Positions 23,001 through 32,589 of a stretch of 64,000 nucleotides of DNA are shown piece by piece. Position 1 is the first letter of the stretch, and the number at the start of each line of letters is the position of its first letter. This DNA comes from Datisca glomerata (taxonomy: Eukaryota; Streptophyta; Magnoliopsida; Cucurbitales; Datiscaceae). The position numbers were made by a program, and so were the translations under genes. Below the pieces are notes generated by a model. That model was not told the origin of the DNA. It did not search any database and worked only from the letters and a program-made list of their open reading frames with translations. The stretch spans positions 74,703 to 138,702 of the forward strand of contig QANY01005678.1 in NCBI GenBank assembly GCA_003255025.1, read 5' to 3'.

Positions 23001-26000
23001 TACACAAGATGATGCTAGCACAATTGAAATTTTAGTGTATTTTGCATACCTTGACACCAGAAAACTCAATATAATCAGCTTCACTGAAGCAATTCCTAAT
23101 CCCACCACCATCCAATGACAAATCATCATTACCAGCGTTTAACTCTCTTGATATGATCATTAGCTCATGAACGCGTTCGGCATAACCACTGCAAAGAGAA
23201 AAATTAGAAAGAAAGAATACCTGGTCAGAACAATTGTTCAGGCACATGAAGCACCATATGACTCGCAAATGACACTTACATAACAATTACATAAAACAAA
23301 GTGTGACGTCTCCTTTCTTCATATTTTCTTATATCACTAAGGGTAAAATCTCAAGTAATACTTTCAGAAAAACAAATGCTCTGCATTTCTACCTAGAAAC
23401 CAACTCGTTTCATAGTTCTGCCGAAAAGGTGAAAAAACAAAATAACCAATTAAAACAAATACCTGAGACGATTCAGACGTCTTGAACTAATAGACAGAGT
23501 TCCCAGAGACTGAAATAATGAAATTATTACACTTGTGTGATATCTTAAATTGCTTAGCATCTCTGCACGCCCAAAAGTTGAAGCATCGGGTCTAAGATGG
23601 CCAGAAAAAAAAGGCTCAATGATGAGGATAACAGCAACTGTGGCGCCAAGATACTTCAGTAAGAAGTCTTGAATCATGCCAAACCACCAATGGTCATGGA
23701 GAACAACATTCATGTGCTTGATGAGAGCCTTGAACTTCTGTGAAATATGAAATTCTTCTCTTTCTTCTCCACCATAAAATGCTATACTTTCAGCATGGGT
23801 CCTTAAACGTGAATGAAGTTGACGATACTCCCCTTCCAATTGTTGTTCTCTGGACATTAGTTTACCAAAAGCAGGAGAGAAGTTCCGGATCATGGTGCCG
23901 GCTCCTGCTACGTAAGCCTAGAAAATAATATTACATTTCAAATGGTTGATTTACTAAATTTTTTGTTTGTCTTCAACAGTTATCAGCAAACCCAGAAAAA
24001 GTTGAAAAGTCTAGTCCAATCACTCCTTAAAACCTAGGTGTTAAGGAAAAGGGTACTAGAACTTTATAACTAGCCAAGAATGGGCAAGTGTAGGCGATGT
24101 GGGACAACATTCCAACACACCTTCCTGGACCACAACACGGTAGCCGAACTAAGCAGCATACCAAACAATCCGAACTAAGCGGACAAAGAACCGAACTAAA
24201 GCGGCACAAACAAAGGCCCAACCAAGCTCTGATACCAAGTTGAAAAGCTTAGCCCAATCACTCCTTAAAACCTAGGTGTTAAGGAGAGGGGTACTAGAAC
24301 TTTATAACTAGCACAGAATTGGCAAGTCTAGGCGATGTGAGACAACATCCCAACAGAAAATAGAATAGCACTCTCAAAGCATATGAAATAAAAATCATAA
24401 ATGAAAAACTAGACAAATGAACGCAGTCAATGACAGAGAATTACCAAAATCCAGAAGACGTACTTCGGGCTGGCATAAGAACACAATCGCCAAGTATAGA
24501 GCAGACCATCAGCCACTGCTGTTAAATCATCCTGTACAAGCTCACTCAATTCTGAGCAAAACTTTGGTACATCACTCGCGATACGTTGTTCTGGATTAGT
24601 TATTCGACCATCAACATGTGAAATTTTATAATATGCCATGTTCTGAAACCCAACAACACAAATAAAAAGACATGAGAAGTGCCACAATAAGTTATCTGAT
24701 GAAGTTATAACTTATAACTTGAAATCAAGAACTATAAAGCATTCCCCTAATGATAACTATAATGAATCCCAATTCCAATATAAATTAGTTTGGAGGCATA
24801 CTATTCACATTTTTAATCTTTTTGACACATTCTTGACAAGTTATTGGCTAACAAGATCAATATTATAGAAAGCCTAGAACGACAAACGAACAAATGATAA
24901 ACTAGAATATACGAGCACGAGATATTTTCTATAAAAGATGTAAAACAGGACAGCCTTAAGCAGATAAAGCAACCACAAAAATTGACACTTTTTTGGTAAG
25001 TACAAAACTGACACACTTGATCCAATGGTAGAAAAAATAGATGCAACACTACTTCAGCAATTAGTAGCCATGGGTACCTCAAAATAATGAGCATGAATGA
25101 GTTTTGTCAATATATTTCTGAACCGAAGACTTAAGCTTCCAGTCACATACTTCGAGGTAGAGTGCAAAGTCGAAAGAAGGAAACATAACATAATATTTTC
25201 TGAGATCAAACGAAAAAATAATGGCACACGTCGGAGAAAAGCAGCACGAAAGAGAAACCCTTGCACTTTTGCAAGTCTATTGCTCAAAGTTGTGCGCAAT
25301 ACCTGCAAATAGAATAAGAGTAGGCATTAACATAAAACTAAAGAAGGCGCTCCTTGATGTCAAGACATGCGTCCAAATGGAAGAACCGGGATCTTGATGC
25401 ACTTGTCATAAATACGTAATGGCATGCAGTCAGATACAAATACGGGTGTATATACCATACATATGTCTGAGGGGGGAGGAATAAGATCACCTCCTGTTTG
25501 AGGTGAACAGGAAGCAGATCTGAAATACATGAAAAACCAAGAAGAAAATGAATTTCTAATTTTCAGATCTTTCAAAATAAAACGAACGGGCCATCATCCT
25601 CTCCTGCTCACCCGAATAAGAAAACATTTGAGTCTGTGTGTGTGTATACGTATATGTATATGTGTATATATATATCTATATATATATATAATATATTTAT
25701 TTCAGTGTGTGTATTTTGTATTATTGGCATGTGATGTGTGTGTGTTGGGGGGACAGAGAGAGAGAGAGAGGTTTGGACTTTTCAGCTAAAATAACCAAAG
25801 GGTATTGTTAAACACATCAAAAATAAGATTTCAAATCTAGAATCATCAGTTATCTTTCCTTGAGAAAAAGATCAGATTGTTAAACACAAATGACTAGTGT
25901 GCAAGACCGGAAACATTGTTTTTTGCAGCAGAAAAATGTGGATTTACAGATAATTTAGAAAAGCATACAACAGTGGAAAAAAGGAGGGAACCACACAGAC

Positions 26001-29000
26001 ACATCATGAATAGAACCGTGAAGAACATGCTATCCCACAAAAATCTAGAATCATCAGTTATATTTCCTTGAGAAACAAAAGAGAAAAAGATCACATTAAT
26101 GATTAAAGCTTCCTTTTAACTCCGCGTAAATATAATGGTTTTGGAGAGCGTATATATATAGCTTCTGCCAAGAGATACATGTAAACATAAAATAAGTTTA
26201 AACTCATGTTACGGATTTACAAAATATTTTGATAAGATATAAGAACTAATAATAAGAATATCAAAGATTCACAAAAGAAAACTGGAAAATAATAAACATA
26301 AGTAGGCTTACCACTATCGCCACTAAAGCTAAAAGGTTCCTGGCACCCATTTTGCCCATCCGAGATAACAGAATTGCAGCAAGGACCTGCAGGGACTTCA
26401 ACCCACTTTTCTTCTGTTTTCTTTTCTTTGCCTCAAATTTTTTAATTTCAGCACTGTCTGCTTTCTCTTTATCATTGTCGAGTCCATTGTAATGACTAAA
26501 ATTATCAGGCTTTTTGAAACTGTATCGTGATTGCACATATGCGGCAGTGCCACCAGCAACTACAATTCCAGTGGCAAGGAGCAAATTTTTCCTGTGGGAA
26601 GAAACAATGTCTCACTTCAACATAAAAAGCTCATTCAACCCGTGGGTCACATTGCAAAGCAAACAAAAATAGAGTATGAAAAGGTTGGCGGTAGAGCATC
26701 ACAGCAACCTTTTAATTCATGGAAGAGGAGATTTGTCACTTACAAGAAGAATTGTTCCGTGATAAAAAATATGAATGAGAAACCAAATTAGTAACTACAT
26801 TCTCAAGTCACAAAATTATCAGAAAGAATTGAAGGATGACATTATTAACACTATCTCCAGCTTAAAAGGAGAGAATAAATAACTATCCAACTTTTATGCC
26901 TTCAAGAGGAATACATTCGAAGGACTGTAAAAGCAAATGATGTTACTATTTACCCTTTTCGGAGAGTCTATTTCCTGCTGTTACAGAATGTTATAGGATA
27001 ATAACAGTTGTTAATTACTTAATTTTAGGAATCCTAATTGTATAGTAATTAGCTTAATTATAGGGATCCTAATTATGTAGTTTCCTAAGATAGTTTTCCT
27101 AACTTTGTATATATATGCGTGTGTATTCTTCACTGAAGAAATAGAGAATATAATTCTTTTCATCTCAATTAACATGGTATCAAAGTCATGGGCGTCAAAT
27201 CGAGGTTTTTCTCTTTATCATTCAAAATTAGGGTTTAGTGTTTTTTTAGGGTTTCACCTTGGACAACCCTTTTGGAGTGGCCCTTTGTTCTCACCACCCA
27301 TCCAGAAAGGAAGCCCAGCTGCCGACCACCGCAAGCCCGGAGTATGGTGCCCGGTAGCCCTGGGCATGAGCCTCACGCGCCGCCGCGAATTTCTGAGTCT
27401 CTCCCACGCGTCACCGAGTGACGCCTAAGATCGTCTCCGGAAGCCCTCGTCTGTTTCGTCGACGTTTCCCTGCTTCGTTTGTACCTGCTGCCTTGTGATT
27501 GTAGAAGTTTGGGTTCTTCTATTTTCGGGTTTCTTGCGTTTCACCCCTATTTTTTCGCTGTTACTACCTTGTTGGTTCCTTTTTATTGGTTTTCTCTTCT
27601 GTTTCTGCATATTTGGTGTTATGGCCGAGAATAAATCTTCTGTCGCAACGGATGTGGTACCTATAATGTCTAAAATCACGGACCATAAGTTAATGGGTTC
27701 GAATTATTTGGATTGGAGTAAGACCGTTCGACTGTATCTACGGAGTATAGACAAAGATGCTCATTTGACTGATGATCTTCCTCAAGGTGATTCGAGGAAG
27801 ACATGGCTCAGAGAGGACGCTCGCTTGTTCCTGCAGATTCGGAATTCTATTGATAGTGAGATAATTGGCTTTGATCAATCATTGTGAATGTGTTAAAGAA
27901 CTGATGGATTACTTAGAATTCTTGTACTCTGGAAAAGGGAACCTATCTCGTATTTATGAGGTTTGCAAAGCGTTTTACCGTGTGTAAAAACAAGATCAAT
28001 CTCTAACGAATTATTTTATGGAGTTTAAGAAGACGTATGAGGAGCTTAATATGTTGCTGCCTTTTAGTCCTAATGTGAAGGTTCAGCAACACTAACGAGA
28101 GCAAATGGCCATCATGAGTTTCTTGGCTGGCCTTCCCTCTGACTTTGAGACTACTAAGTCTCAAATTCTTTCTGGTTTTGAATCTCCTCTTTACAAGACG
28201 TATTTAGTCGAGTTCTCCGTACAGAAGGTACCCTCCGGTTCAACTCAGTGGTGCTTTGGTAAGTCGAAATAATAATTATGCGCCGGGGAAACAAAGGAGG
28301 TGGCTCACACGAGTTTGAAACTCGAACACAGGAATCTGGCGGCATCGTGTGTCGATACAGTCATAAGCCAGGACATACAAAGTTTGAGCGTAAAAAGCTT
28401 CAGTTCAAAAATCAGAAACCTCACTCGACACATATTGCATTCACTAATAACGCCCTTGAGAAATCGATTCTTATTTCTGCCGGTGAATTTGACAAGTTCT
28501 CACAATATCAAGAATCACTAAAGCATTCATCTCCCGCTGTCACTGCTATTGCCGATTCAGGTAAACCAAATACGTGTCTTCTTTCCTCATCCTCCAAATG
28601 GGTCATTGATTCTGGTGCCACAGATCATATGACAGATAATTTTGGTCTCTTCTCTACTTTTCAATCACACACTTCCACCTTTACTGTTACTTTGACCGAT
28701 GGGACATCATCTTGTGTTTGTAGGCCAGGCACGATTACCCCTACCCCTCAACTTCCTTTGTCATCAGTCTTACATCTACCGAATTTATCTTTTAATTTGA
28801 TCTCTGTAAGCCAGCTCACTCGCAATCTTAACTGTTGCATCTCATTTTTTCCTAATCAATGCTTATTTCAGGATCTTATGACGAAGAAGATTATTGGTAA
28901 AGGACATGAGTCTGGAGGCCTCTACAATCTTGACACACCAATACCAAAATCTGTCGCTTGCACTAGTGTCATTTCTCCTTTCGAGGCACATTATCGGTTG

Positions 29001-32000
29001 GGTTATCCATCTTTCCCTTTGCTTAAGAAACTGTCCACAGTTTAGTAAGGTGTCTTCATTAGATTGTGAGTCGTGTCAGTTTACAAAACATCATCGTCTT
29101 AGTTCAAGTCCAAGAGTCAATAAACGTGCCAGTATTCCTTTTGAGTTGGTTCATTCTGATGTTTGGGGTCTTTATCCTATTTTGTCTAAACCTGGATTTA
29201 AGTATTTTGTTACCTTTGTGGATGATTATTCTCGTGTTATATTTAAAGAAAAGTCGTTTTGAGTTGTTTTCTATTTTTTGTGCGTTTTGTGTTGAGATTA
29301 AAACTCAATTTAATGCTTCATTCCATATTTTGCAAAGTGATAATGCCAAGGAATACATGTCCGTTTTATTTCAATCTTATATTGTTAAGAATGGCATGCT
29401 TCATGAAACTTCTTGTGTAGATACTCCATCTCAAAATGGAGTGGCAAAACGTAAGAACAGACATCTTCTTGAAACTACATGAGCCCTCTTATTTCAAATG
29501 AATGTTCCTAAAACTTTTTGGGCCGATGCAGTTTCTACCGCATGCTTTCTCATCAATCGTATACCATCATCTGTTCTTCATGGTGAGATCCCTTACGAAA
29601 TCCTTTTGCCCAATAAATCATTGTTTCCTGTCGACCCTAGGATATTTGGTAGCACTTGTTTTTTTCAGGATGTTCGTCCGCATGTCACTAAGTTAGATCC
29701 CAAGTCTTTGAAGTGTATTTTCCTTGGTTATTCTCGTGTTCAGAAAGATTATAGGTGTTACTGTTCCAGCCTTAACAAATCTCTTGTCTCAATTGATGTT
29801 ACCCTCATGGAAGACATTCCCTACTTTCCGTCTTCTACTCTTCCCGCTCATCAGGTGGAGGATGATGATTTGTTGGTTTATACCATCGTATCCTTTGAAC
29901 CTGTCCCGGAGTCAGTTTCAGTCAAGCCTTCTATTACTCAAGTCTACTCCAGACGTAAACTTCCTAATTCATGTCCTGCACCGGCTCCTTTGTTATCAGA
30001 TCCAGTCTCGAGTGATGATCTTCCTATTGCGTTATGCAAAGGTAAACGCCAGTGTACTTATCTTATTTCTTCTGTTGTTTCTTATAACTGCTGGTCATCT
30101 TCCTCTTGTTCTTTTATTGCATCCCTTGATTCTATCTCTATCCCTAAAACTATTCACGAAACCATCTCTCATCCTGGTTGGCATCATGCAATGATAGAGG
30201 AAATGAATGTTTTAGATGACAATGGTACTTGGAACTTGGTCGATTTACCTTAAGGGAAATGGGCTATTGGATGCAAGTGGGTGTTCACGGTTAAAGTCAA
30301 TCCGGATGGGTCAGTTGCTCGATTGAAAGCTCGCCTTGTCGCTAAGGGATATGCTCAGACCTATGGAGTGGACTATTCTGACACTTTTTCTCCGGTTGCT
30401 AAATTGACATATGTTCGGTAGTTTATTTCTTTGGCAACAACTCATCATTGGCATTTACATCAACTGGACATCAAGAATGCTTTTCATAATGGTGACCTTC
30501 ACGAGGAGGTGTATATGGAGCAACCTCCTGGTTTTGTTGCTAAGGAGAGTCTGGGCGAGTTTGCCGTCTTCAAAAATCTCCGCATGGTTTGAAACAGAGT
30601 CCTCGTGCTTAGTTTGGGAAATTTAGTCAGGCTGTTGAAAAGTTTGGCATGATGAAGAGCAAATCTGACCATTCTGTGTTCTACAAACAATCGGAAGTCG
30701 GTATCATTCTTTTAGTTGTGTATGTGGATGATATTGTAATTACTGGAAGTGATACTACAGGAATCTCATCTCTTAAGTCTTTCCTTCATACTCAGTTTAA
30801 CACAAAGGACTTAGGGATGCTAAAGTATTTCTTGGGTGTTGAAGTCACAAGGAGTAAAAGGGTATTTTCTTAACTCAGAGAAAATATGTTCTTGACTTAT
30901 TAACTGAGACAGGAAATTTGGGGGCAAAGCCTTGTAGTACTCCAATCTCCTCACTTGCACCTTACGAGAGATAGAGAACTAATGGAAGATCCTGAGAGAT
31001 ACAGAAGATTGGTTGAAAAGCTGAATTATCTTATAGTGACTCGTCCAGGTATTGCATATTCTGTCAGTGTTGTTAATCAATTTATGTCATCCCCAACAGT
31101 TCATCATTGGGCAGCGTTAGAATAGATTTTATGTTATTTGAAAGGAGCACCTAGACGTGGTATCTTGTATGCAAATCATGGACACACTCATATTGAATGT
31201 TTTTCAGATGCAGATTGGGCAGGTTCCAAAATGGATAGAAGATCCACTTCAGGTTATTGTGTTTTCGTTGGAGGAAATTTATTCTCATGGAAGAGTAAAG
31301 CAGAGCATTGTGTCAAGGTCCAGTGCAGAGTCAGAATATAGGGCTATGGCACAGTCTATGTGTGAGATAATGTGGATATACCAACTCTTGACTGAAGTAG
31401 GTCTTCAAACTTCAGTACTAGCAAAATTGTGGTGTGACAACCAAGCTGCCCTTCATTTTGCATCTAATCCTGTATTTCATGAGCGAACTAAGCACATTGA
31501 AATTGATTGTCACTTTGTTCGTGAGAAAATTCAGCAAGGTTTGATTTCTACAGGGTATGTGAAGACTGGAGAGCAATTAGGGGATATCTTCACGAAAGCT
31601 CTAAATGGGGTTCGAGTTGATTGTCTTAGTAACAAGCTAAGCATGATTAATATCTATGCTCCAGCTTGAGGGGGAGTGTTATAAAATGTTACAGGATAAT
31701 ACTGGATGTTAATTACTTAATTTTAGAGCCAAGTAAAACTTTGCACTCCATCTGGTTAAGTATAAACTGGAGAGTAAAATAATTCTTGCAAAGGTGTTAA
31801 ACTACACTTAGTTTTTAGGAAATTCTTGCAAAGGTGTTCAACTAAGTTAATTTAGGAATGTGGACCCGGCAAGATAATTACACAAATATTGGATCTTAAC
31901 ATTCATCTCGATTAAATTACACTAAATAGTCAATGAGGACCAACTTATGTATATGGCAAGTTTTCACATAAAATTACCGATATCCATTCTCAAAGGCCAA

Positions 32001-32589
32001 ACTGTTGTTAATGCCCGCAGGATTTCGTTGTTACAAGTGTAACTCTACCATTTTATATCCATAACATGAAAACCATACATCTCATCCCACATCTTTTGAC
32101 ACTGACTATATCTTTTTTTAATTGGTTGACACTGACTATATCCATACACACAAGTTTTGGATTTTGTGATGCTATGTCAAATTGTTACAGACTAACACTG
32201 CCAGCTCAAAAACCCACTACCGTATTTATAGGCGCCCTATGGGTAAAACAGGTTGACAAAGTCATCCTATAGGTAAAACAGGTTGACAAAGTCGTCACTG
32301 CCCAAAAGAACGTATATATGCATGCAGAACAGACTTTCTTTTTTCTTTTTCTTTTTTTAAATAAAAAAAGAATTAATATCAAATCAGAATTTTAAAAAGA
32401 GAGGAAAACAAAGATGTCCGCCAAATGAAAAAACTATGACCAAACACAACACCTGATTACAAGAGCATGCAGAACAGGCCTTTTCAGTATAAATCATTAA
32501 GACTTCGATATTAGAAAAAACTGATACCTCCTTGAAGAAAGAAAGTTGCGACCATGCTCAGTTAACTGCAACAATTGAAGAGATGGCAT
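10480..32589 (-). CDS. ABCD1: Peroxisomal ABC transporter, full-length ABCD type (PXA1/CTS/PED3)
   Basis: Twenty-five exons on the minus strand: 32589-32528, 26591-26312, 25302-25078, 24642-24445, 23917-23463, 23188-23050, 22968-22890, 22279-22041, 21949-21645, 21565-21463, 21369-21211, 20845-20746, 20666-20558, 19408-19318, 19067-18943, 18848-18699, 18622-18550, 14253-14073, 13952-13794, 12745-12584, 12510-12280, 11528-11365, 11245-11193, 11100-11022, 10566-10480. All are GT-AG with compatible phases; single boundaries could be off by a base. The product is 1335 aa, almost exactly the length I recall for the Arabidopsis protein. It begins [14 protein letters not shown] and ends [12 protein letters not shown]. 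It is a tandem fusion of two half-transporters (TMD-NBD-TMD-NBD), known to import acyl-CoAs, OPDA and IBA precursors into peroxisomes for beta-oxidation. No stop or frameshift is seen. The gene is stretched to 22 kb by transposons in introns 1, 4, 13 and 17. Confidence 0.96.
10802..10920 (-). mobile_element. Solo TRIM LTR in ABCD1 intron 24
   Basis: Starts TTGAAAAACCCAACTCAATC and continues through ACTCCTTAAGACCTCGGTGT and GGCGAAGTCAGGCGACGTGA. This is a diverged copy of the 115-bp LTR of the element at 24000-24355. There is no partner LTR or PBS, so it is a solo LTR or a truncated copy. It lies within intron 24 (10567-11021). Confidence 0.65.
13977..14042. repeat. (GA)33 microsatellite forming most of ABCD1 intron 18
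   Basis: Uninterrupted 66-bp GA run; on the gene strand it is (TC)33. Intron 18 is only 120 bp (13953-14072), so more than half of it is this pyrimidine tract, ending about 25 bp before the acceptor TAG at 13953-13955. Confidence 0.95.
14678..15096 (-). mobile_element. 3' fragment of a second LINE
   Basis: The minus strand reads a degenerate zf-RVT tail and then a terminus GATAAAGTATAAATG-type stretch ending in an A-rich tail (TTTTTTC on the plus strand at about 14680). It abuts the 3' tail of the larger LINE at 15101, so one inserted at or next to the other. Only the last ~400 bp are present. Confidence 0.5.
15101..17906 (-). pseudogene. Plant LINE (non-LTR retrotransposon), 5'-truncated, in ABCD1 intron 17
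   Basis: Minus-strand reading in several frames gives, in order: [19 protein letters not shown] (pre-RT linker, about 17830); [14 protein letters not shown] and FICLIPKK...FRPISLV (RT blocks, 17267-17545); [12 protein letters not shown] (17036-17263); [13 protein letters not shown] and [11 protein letters not shown], the catalytic F-A-D-D block (16639-17058); [19 protein letters not shown] (about 16300); then the C-terminal zf-RVT with C..C and H..C residues and [16 protein letters not shown] (15266-15895). The 3' end is a TTTCCTATAAAAAAA tail near 15101. Frameshifts and stops make it non-functional, and the endonuclease domain is not recognised. It reads in the same direction as the host gene. 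Confidence 0.9.
17903..18197. repeat. Palindromic pair of SINE-like units
   Basis: Left arm about 17903-17986 and right arm about 18116-18197 are near-perfect inverted copies (about 83 bp) around a 130-bp spacer. Each arm contains TAGCGCAAGTGG, which fits a Pol III A box, and the right arm's TTTGATTCC fits a B box about 40 bp further, as in tRNA-derived SINEs. The pair interrupts LINE-like sequence. A transcript would fold into a long hairpin. Confidence 0.8.
19749..19831. repeat. Direct repeat of about 31 bp
   Basis: AACAGTGACATCATGAGATT followed by TRAATTAGAAA occurs at about 19749 and again at about 19801, within ABCD1 intron 13. It may be a footprint of insertion or slippage next to the fold-back element. 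Confidence 0.8.
19846..20079. mobile_element. Fold-back (MITE-like) element in ABCD1 intron 13
   Basis: Arms of about 100 bp: left from AGATGTTGCTTAAAAGGTCG at 19846, right ending at 20079 with the inverse. They are separated by a loop of only about 30 bp. The arms are nearly identical over words such as CATCATACTGGATGTAGAAA. No coding content; class unknown. Confidence 0.82.
21211..25302 (-). other. ABCD1: ABCD1 first half: TMD1 and NBD1
   Basis: Exons 3-5 encode membrane domain 1, with [20 protein letters not shown] and the EAA-like loop [10 protein letters not shown]. The next segment [20 protein letters not shown] matches the family. Exons 7-9 encode NBD1: Walker [10 protein letters not shown] (about residue 479, split over exons 7 and 8), Q-loop VPQRPY, signature [12 protein letters not shown] (about 582-593), Walker [11 protein letters not shown] and switch ISHRPAL. 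Every catalytic element is present. Exons 10-11 are the variable linker before the second half. Confidence 0.93.
24000..24355 (-). mobile_element. Complete TRIM in ABCD1 intron 4
   Basis: Two near-identical LTRs of about 115 bp (24003-24117 and 24241-24355). Plus-strand ends are TGAAAAG and CCAACA, a TG...CA structure. The second LTR is preceded by GCTCTGATACCAA, the reverse complement of the Met-tRNA primer-binding site, so the element reads on the minus strand. The interior is about 120 bp with GCCGAACTAAGC-type repeats and no ORF. GAAAA occurs at 23995-23999 and 24356-24360 and may be the target duplication, if the LTR includes the adjacent AGT. Confidence 0.85.
25630..25772. repeat. Compound microsatellite (TG)n(TA)n...(GA)n in intron 2
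   Basis: TG, then TA, then TG and GA runs in about 140 bp of ABCD1 intron 2. Confidence 0.85.
26979..27173 (+). repeat. Copia 5' LTR, 195 bp
   Basis: TG...CA ends. The first 50 bp match 31677-31726 with several differences. A TATATATATG stretch near 27108 could be the LTR TATA region. Confidence 0.85.
27174..27190 (+). promoter_or_regulatory. Copia primer-binding site
   Basis: TGGTATCAAAGTCATGG is complementary to the 3' end of plant initiator Met-tRNA with one change (AAAG for AGAG). It is directly adjacent to the 5' LTR. Confidence 0.75.
27621..31669 (+). pseudogene. Copia gag-pol pseudogene
   Basis: Order PR-INT-RT-RH defines Copia. The gag start [12 protein letters not shown] is at 27621, with [14 protein letters not shown]. 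Protease [12 protein letters not shown] is near 28600. Integrase pre-zinc [11 protein letters not shown] (about 29070) and core [10 protein letters not shown] and [14 protein letters not shown] (29200-29480) follow. RT is seen as [20 protein letters not shown] (30330), [19 protein letters not shown] and [11 protein letters not shown], with the catalytic DD intact (30720). RNase H has [38 protein letters not shown] and GDIFTKAL (31200-31600). At least eight frameshifts or stops break it, and most stops look like C-to-T changes. Confidence 0.9.
31677..31726 (+). repeat. Truncated Copia 3' LTR
   Basis: TGTTATAAAATGTTACAGGA to AATTTTAG matches the start of the 5' LTR, then homology stops abruptly. 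Confidence 0.8.
31750..32290. repeat. Short direct duplications in ABCD1 intron 1
   Basis: Three independent pairs: ATTCTTGCAAAGGTGTT twice near 31783 and 31825; TTGACACTGACTATATC twice near 32095 and 32125; and TAAAACAGGTTGACAAAGTC twice near 32243 and 32273. They are probably slippage or repair duplications. Confidence 0.75.

Larger units (their letters stand above)
26979..31726 (+). mobile_element. Copia-type LTR retrotransposon, antisense in ABCD1 intron 1
   Basis: 5' LTR at 26979-27173 (TGTTACAG to TTAACA), followed at once by TGGTATCAAAGTC (PBS, 27174 on). The polypurine tract TTGAGGGGGAG (31667-31676) precedes a 3' LTR that keeps only its first ~50 bp (31677-31726), so the right end is truncated and no target duplication can be shown. 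The interior is 4.5 kb of decayed gag-pol. The element lies between coding exon 2 (ends 26591) and exon 1 (starts 32528), on the strand opposite to ABCD1. Confidence 0.9.

Noticed and set aside
27495..31669. Copia ORFs as separate intact genes
   Set aside because: They are pieces of one frameshifted gag-pol and stop inside conserved blocks.
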